Notes: generated from the letters alone by a model not told the origin. 46,340 bases of DNA from an uncultured Eubacteriales bacterium (GCA_905187695.1 CAJJIY010000011.1:1-46340), one strand, 5' to 3'; counted from the first letter of the stretch, positions 1 to 7,787 are shown. Translations and numbers: made by a program.

Positions 1-21
1 GGCGGGTTTTTGACATCTTTC

Positions 22-52
22 CCTTTTCCCGCATTTGCTTTTAGGGAAAAGG
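22..52 (+). promoter_or_regulatory. Leader hairpin overlapping a ribosome binding site
   Basis: A perfect 9-bp inverted repeat (CCTTTTCCC at 22-30, GGGAAAAGG at 44-52) lies just before the ferritin-like gene. Its right arm runs into the Shine-Dalgarno GGAGG at 51-55, so folding would partly mask the ribosome binding site. No promoter is visible in the 21 bases before it. A translational role is inference only. Confidence 0.35.
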
Positions 53-62
53 AGGATTTGCC

Positions 63-560
63 ATGCAAAAAGAATCCATGAGCCGTTATCCGGACACCTC
101 GGACGCACAGACCGACCTGCCGCTGGCCAGAGAGATCTACCGCGCTTTTCTCGGCGAACTTTCCGCCATCACCGATTATCTTTACGATGCCATCGTCATC
201 GCCCCGGAAATTCCGGCGCTCTCTGCGCTGTTCCGGGAGACCGCACGCACCGAAATGGCGCATTACGAAGCGCTGGGCACGCTGTTGCCGCATCTGGGCG
301 CTTCCCCCGCGCTGCGCGTCACGCTCCGGCAGTTGCCAGTCCGATTGAGGGAAGACGCGCGCGCTCACGCGCCGGTGCTGGCCGAACAAATGCTGAAACG
401 CGCCATAGAAGGCGAAAACAAAACCGCCGCGCTCTATGCCACGCTGGCCGGAAAAGCGGCGGACGCCAGCGTCCGGGAGCTCCTTTCCCTTCTCTCGGAA
501 GAAGAAAAAGGACACGCCGCCGCCTTTAGCTCGTTTTTGAAACGACTGACGGAATCTTAA
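63..560 (+). CDS. Ferritin-like (rubrerythrin-related) diiron protein
   Basis: A 165-residue, all-helical soluble protein of the ferritin-like superfamily. Both halves of a diiron four-helix bundle are present: a first-helix Glu (FLGELSA), then ExxH in TEMAHYE, a third-helix Glu in IEGENKT and a second ExxH in EEKGHAA. It has no rubredoxin Cys pairs, so it is not a full rubrerythrin; it could act in iron handling or peroxide/oxygen reduction with a separate electron donor. The ATG at 63 follows GGAGG with a 7-base spacer. A bidirectional terminator follows. Two more ferritin-like proteins lie within 8 kb, pointing to oxygen defence. The fold is clear but the exact activity is not. Confidence 0.78.
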   Translation: MQKESMSRYPDTSDAQTDLPLAREIYRAFLGELSAITDYLYDAIVIAPEIPALSALFRETARTEMAHYEALGTLLPHLGASPALRVTLRQLPVRLREDARAHAPVLAEQMLKRAIEGENKTAALYATLAGKAADASVRELLSLLSEEEKGHAAAFSSFLKRLTES

Positions 561-582
561 AAATCCCCCGCTGACTCCGAAG

Positions 583-611
583 AAAAAAGCCGGATATCCG
601 GCTTTTTTTGT
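583..611. terminator. Bidirectional intrinsic terminator
   Basis: Stem GCCGGATATCCGGC flanked by A6 on the left and T7 on the right. It serves both the ferritin-like gene (plus) and the CDF transporter gene (minus), which converge here. Confidence 0.88.
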
Positions 612-627
612 TTGACGGAAACGATTA

Positions 628-1821
628 TCATTCGTCTCTTACAGTGTGCGGATCATTAAAATCCGTTGCGTCAAAAGAAACAATGGCATGATATTTCGGA
701 TCCATTTCCTTCAGCTTTTCTGCAATCAGTTCATTCAGTTCTTTCTTTCGCGCCTCATACTCCCGCGGGATGACCAGATCAAAAATGATATTGGTTCTTC
801 GCTGTCCCCGCACCATGCGGAAATCGTGCATACAAAGGCGTTCGTCCGTTCCTTTCAGCGCCTCCCGCAAATAGAGCCTGACGGCATTGAGTTCCGGGTC
901 GTCCACCACGATCGGGTCATAATGAACCACCAGTTCCACGCCGGTTTTCTCTTTCACTTCCCGCTCAATCTCATCCATGCGCTCGTGCGCTTCCAGCGGA
1001 TCGGTCCGATAGTCCATTTCCACATGAACACTGGCAAAGCGGCGGCCCGGGCCATAATCGTGCATGATAAAATCATGAATGCCCAGCACTTTTTCGTGTG
1101 CGCAGATCTCAAAACCGATGCGATGCACCAACTCTTCATCCGGGGCTTCTCCCAAAAGCGGGCTGATGGTCTCGCGCGCGATTCCAATACCGGAAAAAAG
1201 AATAAAAAGCGCCACCAGAAGACCCACATAGCCGTCTACCGCCAGGCCGGTATAATAGCCGAAAATGCCGGAAGCAAGCACGGCTGCCGTGGCAATCACA
1301 TCGTTCCGGCTGTCCGCCGCGGCCGCTCGAAGCGCCGAGGAAGAGATCTTTTTGCCCAGTCTCGCGTAAAAAAGCGCCATCAGCGTTTTAATTAGGATCG
1401 AGGCCGATAAAATCACCACCACAACGGCTGAAAAACCGACCTCTCCCGGCACAATGATCTTTTTAACGGAACTCTTTAAGAGTTCCGCGCCAATCAACAG
1501 AATCATGACCGCCACCAACAACCCGGAAAAGTATTCCATGCGCCGGTGGCCGAAGGGATGCTTTTCATCCGCCGGTTTTGCGGCCAGTTTGAATCCGATC
1601 AGCGTGGCCAGCGATCCGGAGGCATCCGAAAGGTTGTTGACGGCGTCCGCCGTAATGGAAAGACTGTGCGTAAAAAGACCGATGGACAATTTCCCCGCAA
1701 AAAGGAGAAAATTGCAGCCGATACCGATGATACCGGCCGTCCGGCCGCAGGCATCCCGGACGGCGGGATCTTGCGGAGGTTCCGCTTTTCCGCTCAGAAG
1801 ACGACACAAAAGCTTTAACAA
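628..1821 (-). CDS. Cation diffusion facilitator (CDF) metal exporter
   Basis: A proton-driven divalent metal efflux protein of the inner membrane, 397 residues from the chosen start. It has the CDF transmembrane core with DAVNNLSD in helix 2 and DSRNDV in helix 5, then the cytosolic metal-sensing alpha/beta domain (HDYGPGRRF, VHYDPIVV). The DxxxD-like sites suggest Mn(II)/Fe(II) rather than a classic HxxxD zinc transporter, but this is inference. The frame is open to 1872, but that stretch holds a hairpin (1842-1870). GGTGAGG followed 8 bases later by TTG at 1821 is the better start. It lies downstream of reverse rubrerythrin, consistent with metal control in oxidative stress. Confidence 0.85.
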   Translation of the reverse strand: MLKLLCRLLSGKAEPPQDPAVRDACGRTAGIIGIGCNFLLFAGKLSIGLFTHSLSITADAVNNLSDASGSLATLIGFKLAAKPADEKHPFGHRRMEYFSGLLVAVMILLIGAELLKSSVKKIIVPGEVGFSAVVVVILSASILIKTLMALFYARLGKKISSSALRAAAADSRNDVIATAAVLASGIFGYYTGLAVDGYVGLLVALFILFSGIGIARETISPLLGEAPDEELVHRIGFEICAHEKVLGIHDFIMHDYGPGRRFASVHVEMDYRTDPLEAHERMDEIEREVKEKTGVELVVHYDPIVVDDPELNAVRLYLREALKGTDERLCMHDFRMVRGQRRTNIIFDLVIPREYEARKKELNELIAEKLKEMDPKYHAIVSFDATDFNDPHTVRDE

Positions 1822-1841
1822 AACGCTCACCTCACCCAAAA

Positions 1842-1870
1842 GCCGTGTGCCGAAAAAAACGGCACACGGC
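1842..1870 (-). terminator. Hairpin after reverse rubrerythrin (weak terminator or attenuator)
   Basis: A perfect 11-bp inverted repeat (GCCGTGTGCCG / CGGCACACGGC) with a 7-T loop on the minus strand, followed by only TTTTGGG. The short U-tract suggests partial termination, which would lower CDF expression relative to rubrerythrin. Confidence 0.6.
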
Positions 1871-1887
1871 AAAGAATGTAAAAAGAC

Positions 1888-2436
1888 TTATTTGCCGAAA
1901 TATCTTTTGAGAAGTCCCGCAAAGGCTCTGCCATGCCGGGCTTCGTCCTTGGCCATTTCATGAACGGTATCATGAATGGCGTCCAGATTCAGCGCCTTGG
2001 CTTTCTTGGCCAGTTCAAACTTTCCGGCCGTCGCGCCGTTTTCAGCCGCCACACGGACAGCCAGATTTTCGGCTGTGGAAGCGCTGACGCACTCACCCAG
2101 CAGTTCGGCGAACTTGGCGGCGTGCTCGGCCTCTTCAAAGGCCGCTGTCTTATAGTATTCGGCCACTTCGGGATAGCCTTCTCTGGCAGCCGCACGGGAC
2201 ATGGCCAGATACATGCCGACTTCGGTACATTCTCCGTTGAAGTTGGCACGCAGTCCCTCGATGATATCGGCCGGTGCGTCTTTGGCAATGCCGATGACAT
2301 GCTCGGTGGCCCAACTCATCTGTTCTTCGGTCACTTCCACAAATTTTTCGCCCGGCGCTTTGCAAAGCGGGCATTTGACGGGCCTTTCTTCGGATTCAAC
2401 GATTTCACCGCAAACTGTGCATCTCCACTTTCTCAT
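1888..2436 (-). CDS. Reverse rubrerythrin (N-terminal rubredoxin, C-terminal diiron domain)
   Basis: A 182-residue cytosolic peroxide/oxygen reductase. The rubredoxin domain comes first (Cys6, Cys9, Cys22, Cys25 in CTVCG and CPLCK), followed by the ferritin-like diiron domain with NFNGECTEVGMY, EEAEHAAKF and DEARHGRAF. This is the reversed order known from clostridia such as C. acetobutylicum, where such proteins are strongly oxygen-induced and take electrons from NADH through a flavoprotein. The ATG at 2436 is preceded by AAGGAG. It sits 41 bases downstream of the propeller-like membrane protein gene and upstream of the CDF exporter, so the three probably share a transcript. Confidence 0.92.
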   Translation of the reverse strand: MRKWRCTVCGEIVESEERPVKCPLCKAPGEKFVEVTEEQMSWATEHVIGIAKDAPADIIEGLRANFNGECTEVGMYLAMSRAAAREGYPEVAEYYKTAAFEEAEHAAKFAELLGECVSASTAENLAVRVAAENGATAGKFELAKKAKALNLDAIHDTVHEMAKDEARHGRAFAGLLKRYFGK

Positions 2437-2477
2437 TTTTTTTATCTCCTTTTTATTTTTTGGAAACCGAACCGTTC

Positions 2478-4484
2478 TCAGGATAAAACCAACAACCCAT
2501 TGCCGATCAGCTTGCTCCGGCGATGAGCGCGATAGTTCCCGTGTACCGTTCGGATACCTTCTTCAGAAATTTCGGTATAATAATAGACCGTGTGTCCGTC
2601 TACCACGGCAAACCGGACGCCGGACACATCCGCCGCGCGCGGTTCGTCGCCGTTTTCGGAAAGATAGAGCGTGCCGTCCTCCCCGAAAAAGAGGAACAGG
2701 TCATCCGCGCTGGAAAGCAGCGGGGTATCGGGCATGACCTCGCACAACCGGAGCGCCACCTGCCCCTTGCGCCAGACATAAAGCTTTTGCTGTTTATCCG
2801 CATAAAGCACGCGGCTGCCGTCCAGATTGGCGGTATATTGCTTTACATCCCACGCAATCCGGAAAAGATCGTCTTTGTCGGTTTTTCCGACCGAAAGCCG
2901 ATAAAGATTGCTGTGCGTCTCGGATTCCTCCAACTGATCGGTCAAGAGGAAGTACACGGCCTTATCGGTCACGGTGATGCTCTCCCGGCTGTCCACAAAG
3001 CAAATGTCGGACAGGCGATAATGTCTGTCGATATAAACCAGTTTCTGCGAAGTGCCGCTCTCCTGCAGATAATAGTTCTTGGTAAAACTTCTCAGAAGAT
3101 ACTGTTTCCCGCACGAAAGCGCCCGGATCTCCACCCGCTTGTTTTCAAGCAGAGAAAGAACATCCCCCGATTTGCTTCCCTCCACCGGCCTGGTATTTCC
3201 GCCGGAGACAAAAATGGTTGCGCCGTCATTTCCGAAAATCAACTCGGAAAAGTCGCGGTTGAAAGACAGAGAAAGAAGATCCGGCGCGTCTCCGCATTTG
3301 ACCGGCATCTCGCCTTTCCGGCTTTGCACATACAGCGCCCCGCTCTCATCGGTATAGTAAAGGTAGTTGCATTTGTCGGCCACGGCCAGCGGCAACAGTC
3401 CGCGCTGTTTGGCGGGCAAAACCGACATGCCCTTGCCGGAAAGCGACTCTATGGACAAAAGCACGCTGTCCCCGTCCCGGTAACTGTAGGCCAGTTCTCG
3501 GCCGTCGGGCGAAATACAGTAATAAGCCTCATAAAGAGCGCGGGTCACACATTCGGTTTTGTTTTTCCGAAGGTCAATCCGGTAAAGCTTGCCGGACTGA
3601 GTGCGGTAAGCCGCCGCACGCCCCGATGAAGCCAGCGCAAAATCCAGCACCGGGTCTTCCTCACCCGCAATTTTCTCCACTTTGCGGCCATGAATATAAT
3701 AAAGCTGTCCGCCGATGGTGGCAAGGCAGACGCTGCCCCGCTCGTTATAAGAATAGGCGTCAAGCTGTCCGGCCGGTGCGCCGCGCCGGGTACCGTTGAT
3801 TGTCACGACCGTGGTATTATCCGCAGGGTTATAAAAAAATCCAACCGCATTCGTGCGTTCAATGTAAAGCGCCGGGCGGAACAAAAAGATCAGCACGGAA
3901 GCAAAAAGCACTGCCGCAAGCAGGAAAAGCATCAGCAACCGGCCAAAGAAATTTTTGCGCGCTTCCTTTTCCGGGAAAGCCACGGGAGGCACGGCATTGA
4001 CCACGGAAGCTTCTTTGCTCTCGGTCAGCGCGCCGCCTTCCGTTGGGGGAGGCAGTTGTCCGGCCTCTTCTGTGCGGGTATGGGTCTGCGCGGGCTCTTC
4101 CTTTGAGGGTCCTTTTTCTTCTTCATCCGACAGGGCGGCTTTTGCTCCTTCGTTAAGAGAAGAACCATTACCCTCCTTGGGAGTCTTGTTCCTTTCGTCC
4201 GCTTGCGGGTCTGTTTCTTTTATGTCTGCTTCGCGTGCCGTCCGGGCGGTCGCGTCTTCTTTTTCCGTTTCTCCGCTCTTTTCTGCCGGGAAAGCGTTGG
4301 GGGCGGGTGCGCACGCTTCCGAATCGGTGCCCGTGGCGCTTTTTGTTTTCTTTGCGCCCCTGGCCGTGCTCCGGCGCGGTTTAGCGGCTGTTTTTTTCCG
4401 GGGCGGTTCGGGCACAGGCGCGTCCATGGATTCCGGCCCGTTTTCCGCTTGGACCTGTTCCGTTTTTCTCTCTTCTTCCGCCAT
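2478..4484 (-). CDS. Membrane-anchored propeller-like protein of unknown function
   Basis: A 668-residue protein I do not recognise as a named family. Residues 1-175 are Ala/Lys/Glu/Pro-rich, low complexity and probably disordered in the cytosol. One transmembrane segment lies at about 182-202, preceded by KEARKN, which puts the rest outside. The outer part (about 205-668) consists of repeated short beta-strand units of the kind seen in WD40/DUF5050-like propellers (CISPDGRELAYSY, YLYYTDESGALYV, VLYADKQQKLYVW). It has a strong AAGGAGGG ribosome binding site and a consensus promoter. Its place ahead of reverse rubrerythrin and a metal exporter hints at an envelope or stress role, but nothing fixes a function. 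Confidence 0.75.
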   Translation of the reverse strand: MAEEERKTEQVQAENGPESMDAPVPEPPRKKTAAKPRRSTARGAKKTKSATGTDSEACAPAPNAFPAEKSGETEKEDATARTAREADIKETDPQADERNKTPKEGNGSSLNEGAKAALSDEEEKGPSKEEPAQTHTRTEEAGQLPPPTEGGALTESKEASVVNAVPPVAFPEKEARKNFFGRLLMLFLLAAVLFASVLIFLFRPALYIERTNAVGFFYNPADNTTVVTINGTRRGAPAGQLDAYSYNERGSVCLATIGGQLYYIHGRKVEKIAGEEDPVLDFALASSGRAAAYRTQSGKLYRIDLRKNKTECVTRALYEAYYCISPDGRELAYSYRDGDSVLLSIESLSGKGMSVLPAKQRGLLPLAVADKCNYLYYTDESGALYVQSRKGEMPVKCGDAPDLLSLSFNRDFSELIFGNDGATIFVSGGNTRPVEGSKSGDVLSLLENKRVEIRALSCGKQYLLRSFTKNYYLQESGTSQKLVYIDRHYRLSDICFVDSRESITVTDKAVYFLLTDQLEESETHSNLYRLSVGKTDKDDLFRIAWDVKQYTANLDGSRVLYADKQQKLYVWRKGQVALRLCEVMPDTPLLSSADDLFLFFGEDGTLYLSENGDEPRAADVSGVRFAVVDGHTVYYYTEISEEGIRTVHGNYRAHRRSKLIGNGLLVLS

Positions 4485-4522
4485 GGTCTGCCCTCCTTCC
4501 TTTGATTTTCCTTCTATTCTCT

Positions 4523-4551
4523 ATTTTACACAGAATATTCGTAAAAGTCAA
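4523..4551 (-). promoter_or_regulatory. Sigma-A promoter for the propeller protein-rubrerythrin-CDF operon
   Basis: On the minus strand, TTGACT (4551-4546), a 17-base spacer and TAAAAT (4528-4523), about 40 bases before the ATG at 4484. It is separated from the upstream Mur-ligase-like gene by the terminator at 4571-4604. Confidence 0.75.
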
Positions 4552-4570
4552 TACCTGAACCGATTATTTG

Positions 4571-4604
4571 AAAAAGGACCGTCGCTCAGCGCGACAGTCC
4601 TTTC
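4571..4604 (-). terminator. Intrinsic terminator of the Mur-ligase-like operon
   Basis: On the minus strand, AAAGGACTGTCGC pairs with GCGACGGTCCTTT (one G-T pair), followed by a T-run. The stop codon of the Mur-ligase-like gene (4588-4586) is in the loop, so the end of the coding region is part of the terminator. Confidence 0.85.
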
Positions 4605-6040
4605 ATAATTTCCTCGGCGTCCGAAAACGGGAGCGTCCGGGTAAAAATCCGTTGCGTGGTTCCCTGGCTCTTGCCGATCAGCAACAGGATATCTCCCGGC
4701 GCAAGTGCGGAAACCGCCTCGTGAATGGCCGTTTTCCGATCCGGGATGATATGGTAAAAGGCGTCCGGCGGGAACCCGCTTTCAATGTCCTCACAGATGG
4801 CCTTTGGATCTTCGCCTTCGGGATCGTCCGAGGTCAGATAAATGACATCGGCAAAAGAAGCCGCCACACTTCCCATGGCCGATCTTTCCGCGCGTGTGCG
4901 GCATCCCGGCGCGCCCATAAGCAAAATCAGGCGCCCCGTCACATTCTCCCACAACGGACGGAGGGAAGCCTGCAGCATTTCGGGCGTATACGCATTGTCC
5001 AGGTAAATATCCGCCCCTTTGTGCCTTATGAAATGGCAAAGCCGGCCGGGCACCTGCACTTCGGGGAGGCGGCGCGCAATCTCTTCGGGCGTAAGCCCTG
5101 CGCACAGGGCAAGTCCCACGGCGCACAGTGCGCCGGATAACATCGCCGTGCCCGGATGCGGTAAAAAGGTGGGATAAAGTTTTCTTTCCACCGAAAGCGA
5201 AAAGGCCGTTCCAAGCACGCCGTTTCTCACCTCGCTTTTGGGTGAAACCGCGCTGATATCGCAAAGATCTCCGAAAGTGAGCGTTCGCCCCGCTTTGGGT
5301 CTTTCGCTATCCAGAGCGCCCGGCAGAATGCAAAAAGGCGCGCCGGTTCGGGTCAGAGAAAAAAGATGCTCCCGGTACTGAGAGGGACTGCGGTGCGCGC
5401 CGCCCGCCAGTTGGACTGGTTGACAATCGGTCACCGCCACACCCGAAAACGAAATGCCCAAATGGGATCTGTGCGCCAGCATATACGGTGAAAATTCCAG
5501 AAAAGCAAATTCATCTCCGGCCGCGGCCATTTGGTGAAGGGCCTGTATCACGGTACTGCTGTCCGGGGCAAACGGCAAGACCCGAGGCGTAAAACGATCG
5601 CCGGCAAAAAGGCCGTCGTCCGTCAGCGTCCCGACCTTTCGCCCGGCCGCCATCAAAAGCCCGGCGGCCAACAACAGCGCGCTGCTTTTCCCGTGACTGC
5701 CGCTGACGCCGAAGACCGTCAGCAACCGGTCCGGATGTCCGGCGGTGCGGGCCGCCAATTCTCCGAAAAAGGCTTCCGGCTCCTCGCACAGGAACACTGC
5801 CGCATCTTCCGGAAGCGCGGGAGAATGTGTGGTCAGAAAAAACCGGCATCCGCGGTCATAAGCCACATCGATCTGATCGTGCCCGTTTCCGAAAAGCGTA
5901 TGCGCCGAAACATAAAGCGCATGATCGTCCGCCCTGCAGGGATCGCACTCGGTGTGCGTCAGGTCTGTATTTTCATTGGGTTTGCCGGATTCGGCGCAAA
6001 GCCGGACCGACAAGCCGGCAAAGAGTTCTTTATAATTCAC
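4586..6040 (-). CDS. Mur ligase family protein (MurE-like amide ligase)
   Basis: A 484-residue three-domain ATP-dependent ligase of the Mur/FolC superfamily, closest to UDP-N-acetylmuramyl-tripeptide synthetases. The P-loop is GVSGSHGKSS (111-120) instead of the usual GTNGKTT. A later LEFSP region, HPGTAMLSGALCAVG, LDNAYTPEML and TSDDPEGEDP follow the MurE order. The last of these is the counterpart of the substrate-selecting DNPR/DDPA loop, with Glu instead of Arg, so it is probably not a standard meso-diaminopimelate enzyme. The GTG at 6040 has GGGAGG 6 bases before it and overlaps the upstream gene by 11 bases, so the two are translationally coupled. It may be an accessory cell-wall or amide ligase rather than the housekeeping MurE. 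Confidence 0.75.
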   Translation of the reverse strand: MNYKELFAGLSVRLCAESGKPNENTDLTHTECDPCRADDHALYVSAHTLFGNGHDQIDVAYDRGCRFFLTTHSPALPEDAAVFLCEEPEAFFGELAARTAGHPDRLLTVFGVSGSHGKSSALLLAAGLLMAAGRKVGTLTDDGLFAGDRFTPRVLPFAPDSSTVIQALHQMAAAGDEFAFLEFSPYMLAHRSHLGISFSGVAVTDCQPVQLAGGAHRSPSQYREHLFSLTRTGAPFCILPGALDSERPKAGRTLTFGDLCDISAVSPKSEVRNGVLGTAFSLSVERKLYPTFLPHPGTAMLSGALCAVGLALCAGLTPEEIARRLPEVQVPGRLCHFIRHKGADIYLDNAYTPEMLQASLRPLWENVTGRLILLMGAPGCRTRAERSAMGSVAASFADVIYLTSDDPEGEDPKAICEDIESGFPPDAFYHIIPDRKTAIHEAVSALAPGDILLLIGKSQGTTQRIFTRTLPFSDAEEIMKGLSR

Positions 6041-6404
6041 CGTTGTCCTCCCACAGTCCCAGAATCGCCTTTGCATCCCTTAAAATGAACTTTTCCTCCA
6101 ACACTTCCCGGTTACGGGTGACAAAAGGCCGGTAGGCTTCATCGCAAAGCACCAGCAGCGGAATCCGGTATCCGCTGTTTTCTTCCAGATCGGAAAGAAT
6201 GGAAAGCAGGATGCCGTCCGAAAAAGTCGGCGGCGCGTTATAAAGCAATACACCCGAAATAAACCGCAGCGTCATGGCTCTTTTGCCGGTCAGCACCGTG
6301 ATGGGCAGACCGTATTCTTTTTTCAGCCGGCGCACGCAGGCGTGGCAAAGCGTATCCGAACCCAGCAGCACCGGATAAAGGCTGTCTCTTACGATTTCGT
6401 CCAT
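6030..6404 (-). CDS. Small protein resembling a lone pre-ATP-grasp domain
   Basis: 124 residues. The pattern YPVLLGSDTLCHACVRRL, then YGLPITVL and IPLLVLCDEAYRPFV resembles the Rossmann-like N-terminal domain of ATP-grasp carboxylate-amine ligases such as D-aspartate ligases. The ATP-grasp catalytic part (normally some 250-300 further residues) is absent. The gene ends by overlapping the Mur-ligase-like gene. It may be a stand-alone accessory domain, a regulatory subunit or the remains of a longer gene; the intact frame and tight coupling argue against simple decay. The ATG at 6404, with GGGAG upstream, is preferred over the in-frame GTG at 6416, which lies on the ribosome binding site. Confidence 0.55.
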   Translation of the reverse strand: MDEIVRDSLYPVLLGSDTLCHACVRRLKKEYGLPITVLTGKRAMTLRFISGVLLYNAPPTFSDGILLSILSDLEENSGYRIPLLVLCDEAYRPFVTRNREVLEEKFILRDAKAILGLWEDNGEL

Positions 6405-6433
6405 GCCCTTTCTCACTCCCTTCTTTCTTTTCC

Positions 6434-6462
6434 ATTATAACCCATTTTCCTGAAAAAAGCAA
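6434..6462 (-). promoter_or_regulatory. Sigma-A promoter for the Mur-ligase-like operon
   Basis: On the minus strand, TTGCTT (6462-6457), a 17-base spacer and TATAAT (6439-6434), with a start about 25 bases before the ATG. Its -35 box almost abuts the palindrome at 6464-6481. Confidence 0.75.
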
Positions 6463-6463
6463 G

Positions 6464-6481
6464 TGAAAATTGCAATTTTCA
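6464..6481. promoter_or_regulatory. Perfect 18-bp palindrome between divergent promoters
   Basis: TGAAAATTGCAATTTTCA is a perfect dyad. It lies between the -35 boxes of the minus-strand promoter (6434-6462) and the plus-strand promoter (6491-6519), the usual place for a shared operator. The cognate regulator is not identifiable from the window. Confidence 0.5.
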
Positions 6482-6490
6482 AAAATTCTC

Positions 6491-6519
6491 TTGCGGCCGC
6501 AGGCCAAAAAGAGTATAAT
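6491..6519 (+). promoter_or_regulatory. Sigma-A promoter for the GNAT-rubrerythrin pair
   Basis: TTGCGG (6491-6496), a 17-base spacer and TATAAT (6514-6519), about 60 bases before the acetyltransferase ATG. Confidence 0.75.
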
Positions 6520-6578
6520 AAAAAGGAACTGTCAGAACCAACCTCTCGCCTCTCCTGATCTCAACGAACGGAGTCACT

Positions 6579-7169
6579 ATGAAACAAGAAAACATCTTAC
6601 ATATTTTTTCGCACATGCCGGTTCTTGAAACCGACCGTCTGCTGTTGCGCCCCATGCGCGTGAGCGACGCGCAGGATATGTACGAATATGCCAGCAACCC
6701 GGATGTCACACGCTACCTGCTCTGGCGGCCGCATGACACGCCTTCCTATACCCGGTCCTATCTGGAATATCTGGGAGGACGCTATCGGCTTGGCTCCTGC
6801 CGGGAATGGGCCGTTATCCTGAAATCCGAGGGCCGCATGATTGGCACCTCCGGTTTTGCCGCCATTGACTGCCCCAACCGGGTGGGAGAACTCGGCTATG
6901 TGCTCAATCCCGCTTATCGCGGGCAGGGATTCTCGCCGGAAGCCGCCCGACGGGTCATCTCATTCGGCTTTGATGTGTTGGGCCTGCACCGGATCGAGGC
7001 ACGCTATATGATCGGCAACGACGCTTCCCGGCGGGTCATGGAAAAGATCGGAATGCGTTACGAGGGCGTCCGGCGGGAATCCATGCTGGTCAAGGGCGCC
7101 TACCGGGATATCGGCATATGTGCCATACTGGTGTCGGAATACCGCGCCGCAAAAGCGCAGGGCGAATAA
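6579..7169 (+). CDS. GNAT acetyltransferase, RimJ/RimL type
   Basis: A 196-residue cytosolic N-acetyltransferase using acetyl-CoA. The hallmarks are LETDRLLLRPM near the N-terminus, the pyrophosphate-binding RGQGFSPEA (114-122), ELGYVLNP, and the late block NDASRRVMEKIGM with YEG(V)RRE that is typical of the RimJ/RimL-like subgroup. The natural acceptor (protein N-terminus, amino acid or small amine) cannot be told from sequence. The ATG at 6579 has a CGGAG-type ribosome binding site. It ends 49 bases before the classical rubrerythrin with no terminator between, so the two are probably co-transcribed. Confidence 0.88.
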   Translation: MKQENILHIFSHMPVLETDRLLLRPMRVSDAQDMYEYASNPDVTRYLLWRPHDTPSYTRSYLEYLGGRYRLGSCREWAVILKSEGRMIGTSGFAAIDCPNRVGELGYVLNPAYRGQGFSPEAARRVISFGFDVLGLHRIEARYMIGNDASRRVMEKIGMRYEGVRRESMLVKGAYRDIGICAILVSEYRAAKAQGE

Positions 7170-7218
7170 AAAAGGGAAAGGCCGTCCATACTTTCCTCAA
7201 CCCAAAAAGGAGGAAAAT

Positions 7219-7782
7219 ATGGAAAACACACTGAAACAAACGCGTGAAATCAAGCCGATCACCGGCAGCGAAACCGAAAAAAATCTGCACACCGCCCTCT
7301 CGGCCGAAGCACAGGCTTATCTGCGCTACCGTTGGTTTGAACTGAAAGCCAAAAGCGACGGGTATATCGACATTGCCAAACTTTTTGAGACCACCGCCGG
7401 AAACGAAGCCGAGCACGCCGAGATCTGGTTCCGGGCGCTGGGCTCTTACAGCGCAACGCCGGAAAACCTGCAGGATGCGGCCGAGGGCGAACATTTTGAA
7501 TGGGCCACGCTCTATGCCGATTTTGCCAGAACAGCCCGGGAGGAAGGTTTTTCTGCCATTGCCACGCTTTTTGAACGGGTCGGCGAAATCGAAAAAGAAC
7601 ACGAAACCAACTTCCGCAAAGCATTGGAGGAAATCGACAGCGGCCGGGTCTTCCGCGCGGAATCACCGACCACCCGCTGGATCTGCCTGAATTGCGGCTA
7701 TGTGACGGAAGCGGCGGAACCGCCCGCTTTCTGCCCGGTCTGCGCGCACCCGCAGGGCTATTTTGCACGAAAAAAAACCTGA
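7219..7782 (+). CDS. Classical rubrerythrin
   Basis: A 187-residue cytosolic NADH-dependent peroxide reductase. The ferritin-like diiron domain (residues 15-140) has LSAEAQAYLRY, NEAEHAEIW and EKEHETNF. The C-terminal rubredoxin-like zinc/iron knuckle uses Cys156, Cys159, Cys172 and Cys175 (CLNCGY, CPVCAH). AAAGGAGG at 7206-7213 followed by ATG at 7219 fixes the start; the frame is open further upstream but has no ribosome binding site. It has the opposite domain order to the reverse rubrerythrin at 1888-2436, so the organism keeps both architectures close together. Confidence 0.95.
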   Translation: MENTLKQTREIKPITGSETEKNLHTALSAEAQAYLRYRWFELKAKSDGYIDIAKLFETTAGNEAEHAEIWFRALGSYSATPENLQDAAEGEHFEWATLYADFARTAREEGFSAIATLFERVGEIEKEHETNFRKALEEIDSGRVFRAESPTTRWICLNCGYVTEAAEPPAFCPVCAHPQGYFARKKT

Positions 7783-7787
7783 CTCCC

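Noticed and set aside
1872..1889. Upstream ATG of the CDF gene
   Set aside because: The extension would run through a hairpin and lacks a ribosome binding site; TTG at 1821 fits better.
2437..2477. Separate promoter for reverse rubrerythrin
   Set aside because: The 41-base gap holds only the ribosome binding site and an A/T-rich run; no -35/-10 pair fits.
4568..5140. Plus-strand frame across the Mur-ligase-like gene
   Set aside because: No ribosome binding site and no family resemblance; the minus-strand gene has motifs and coupling.
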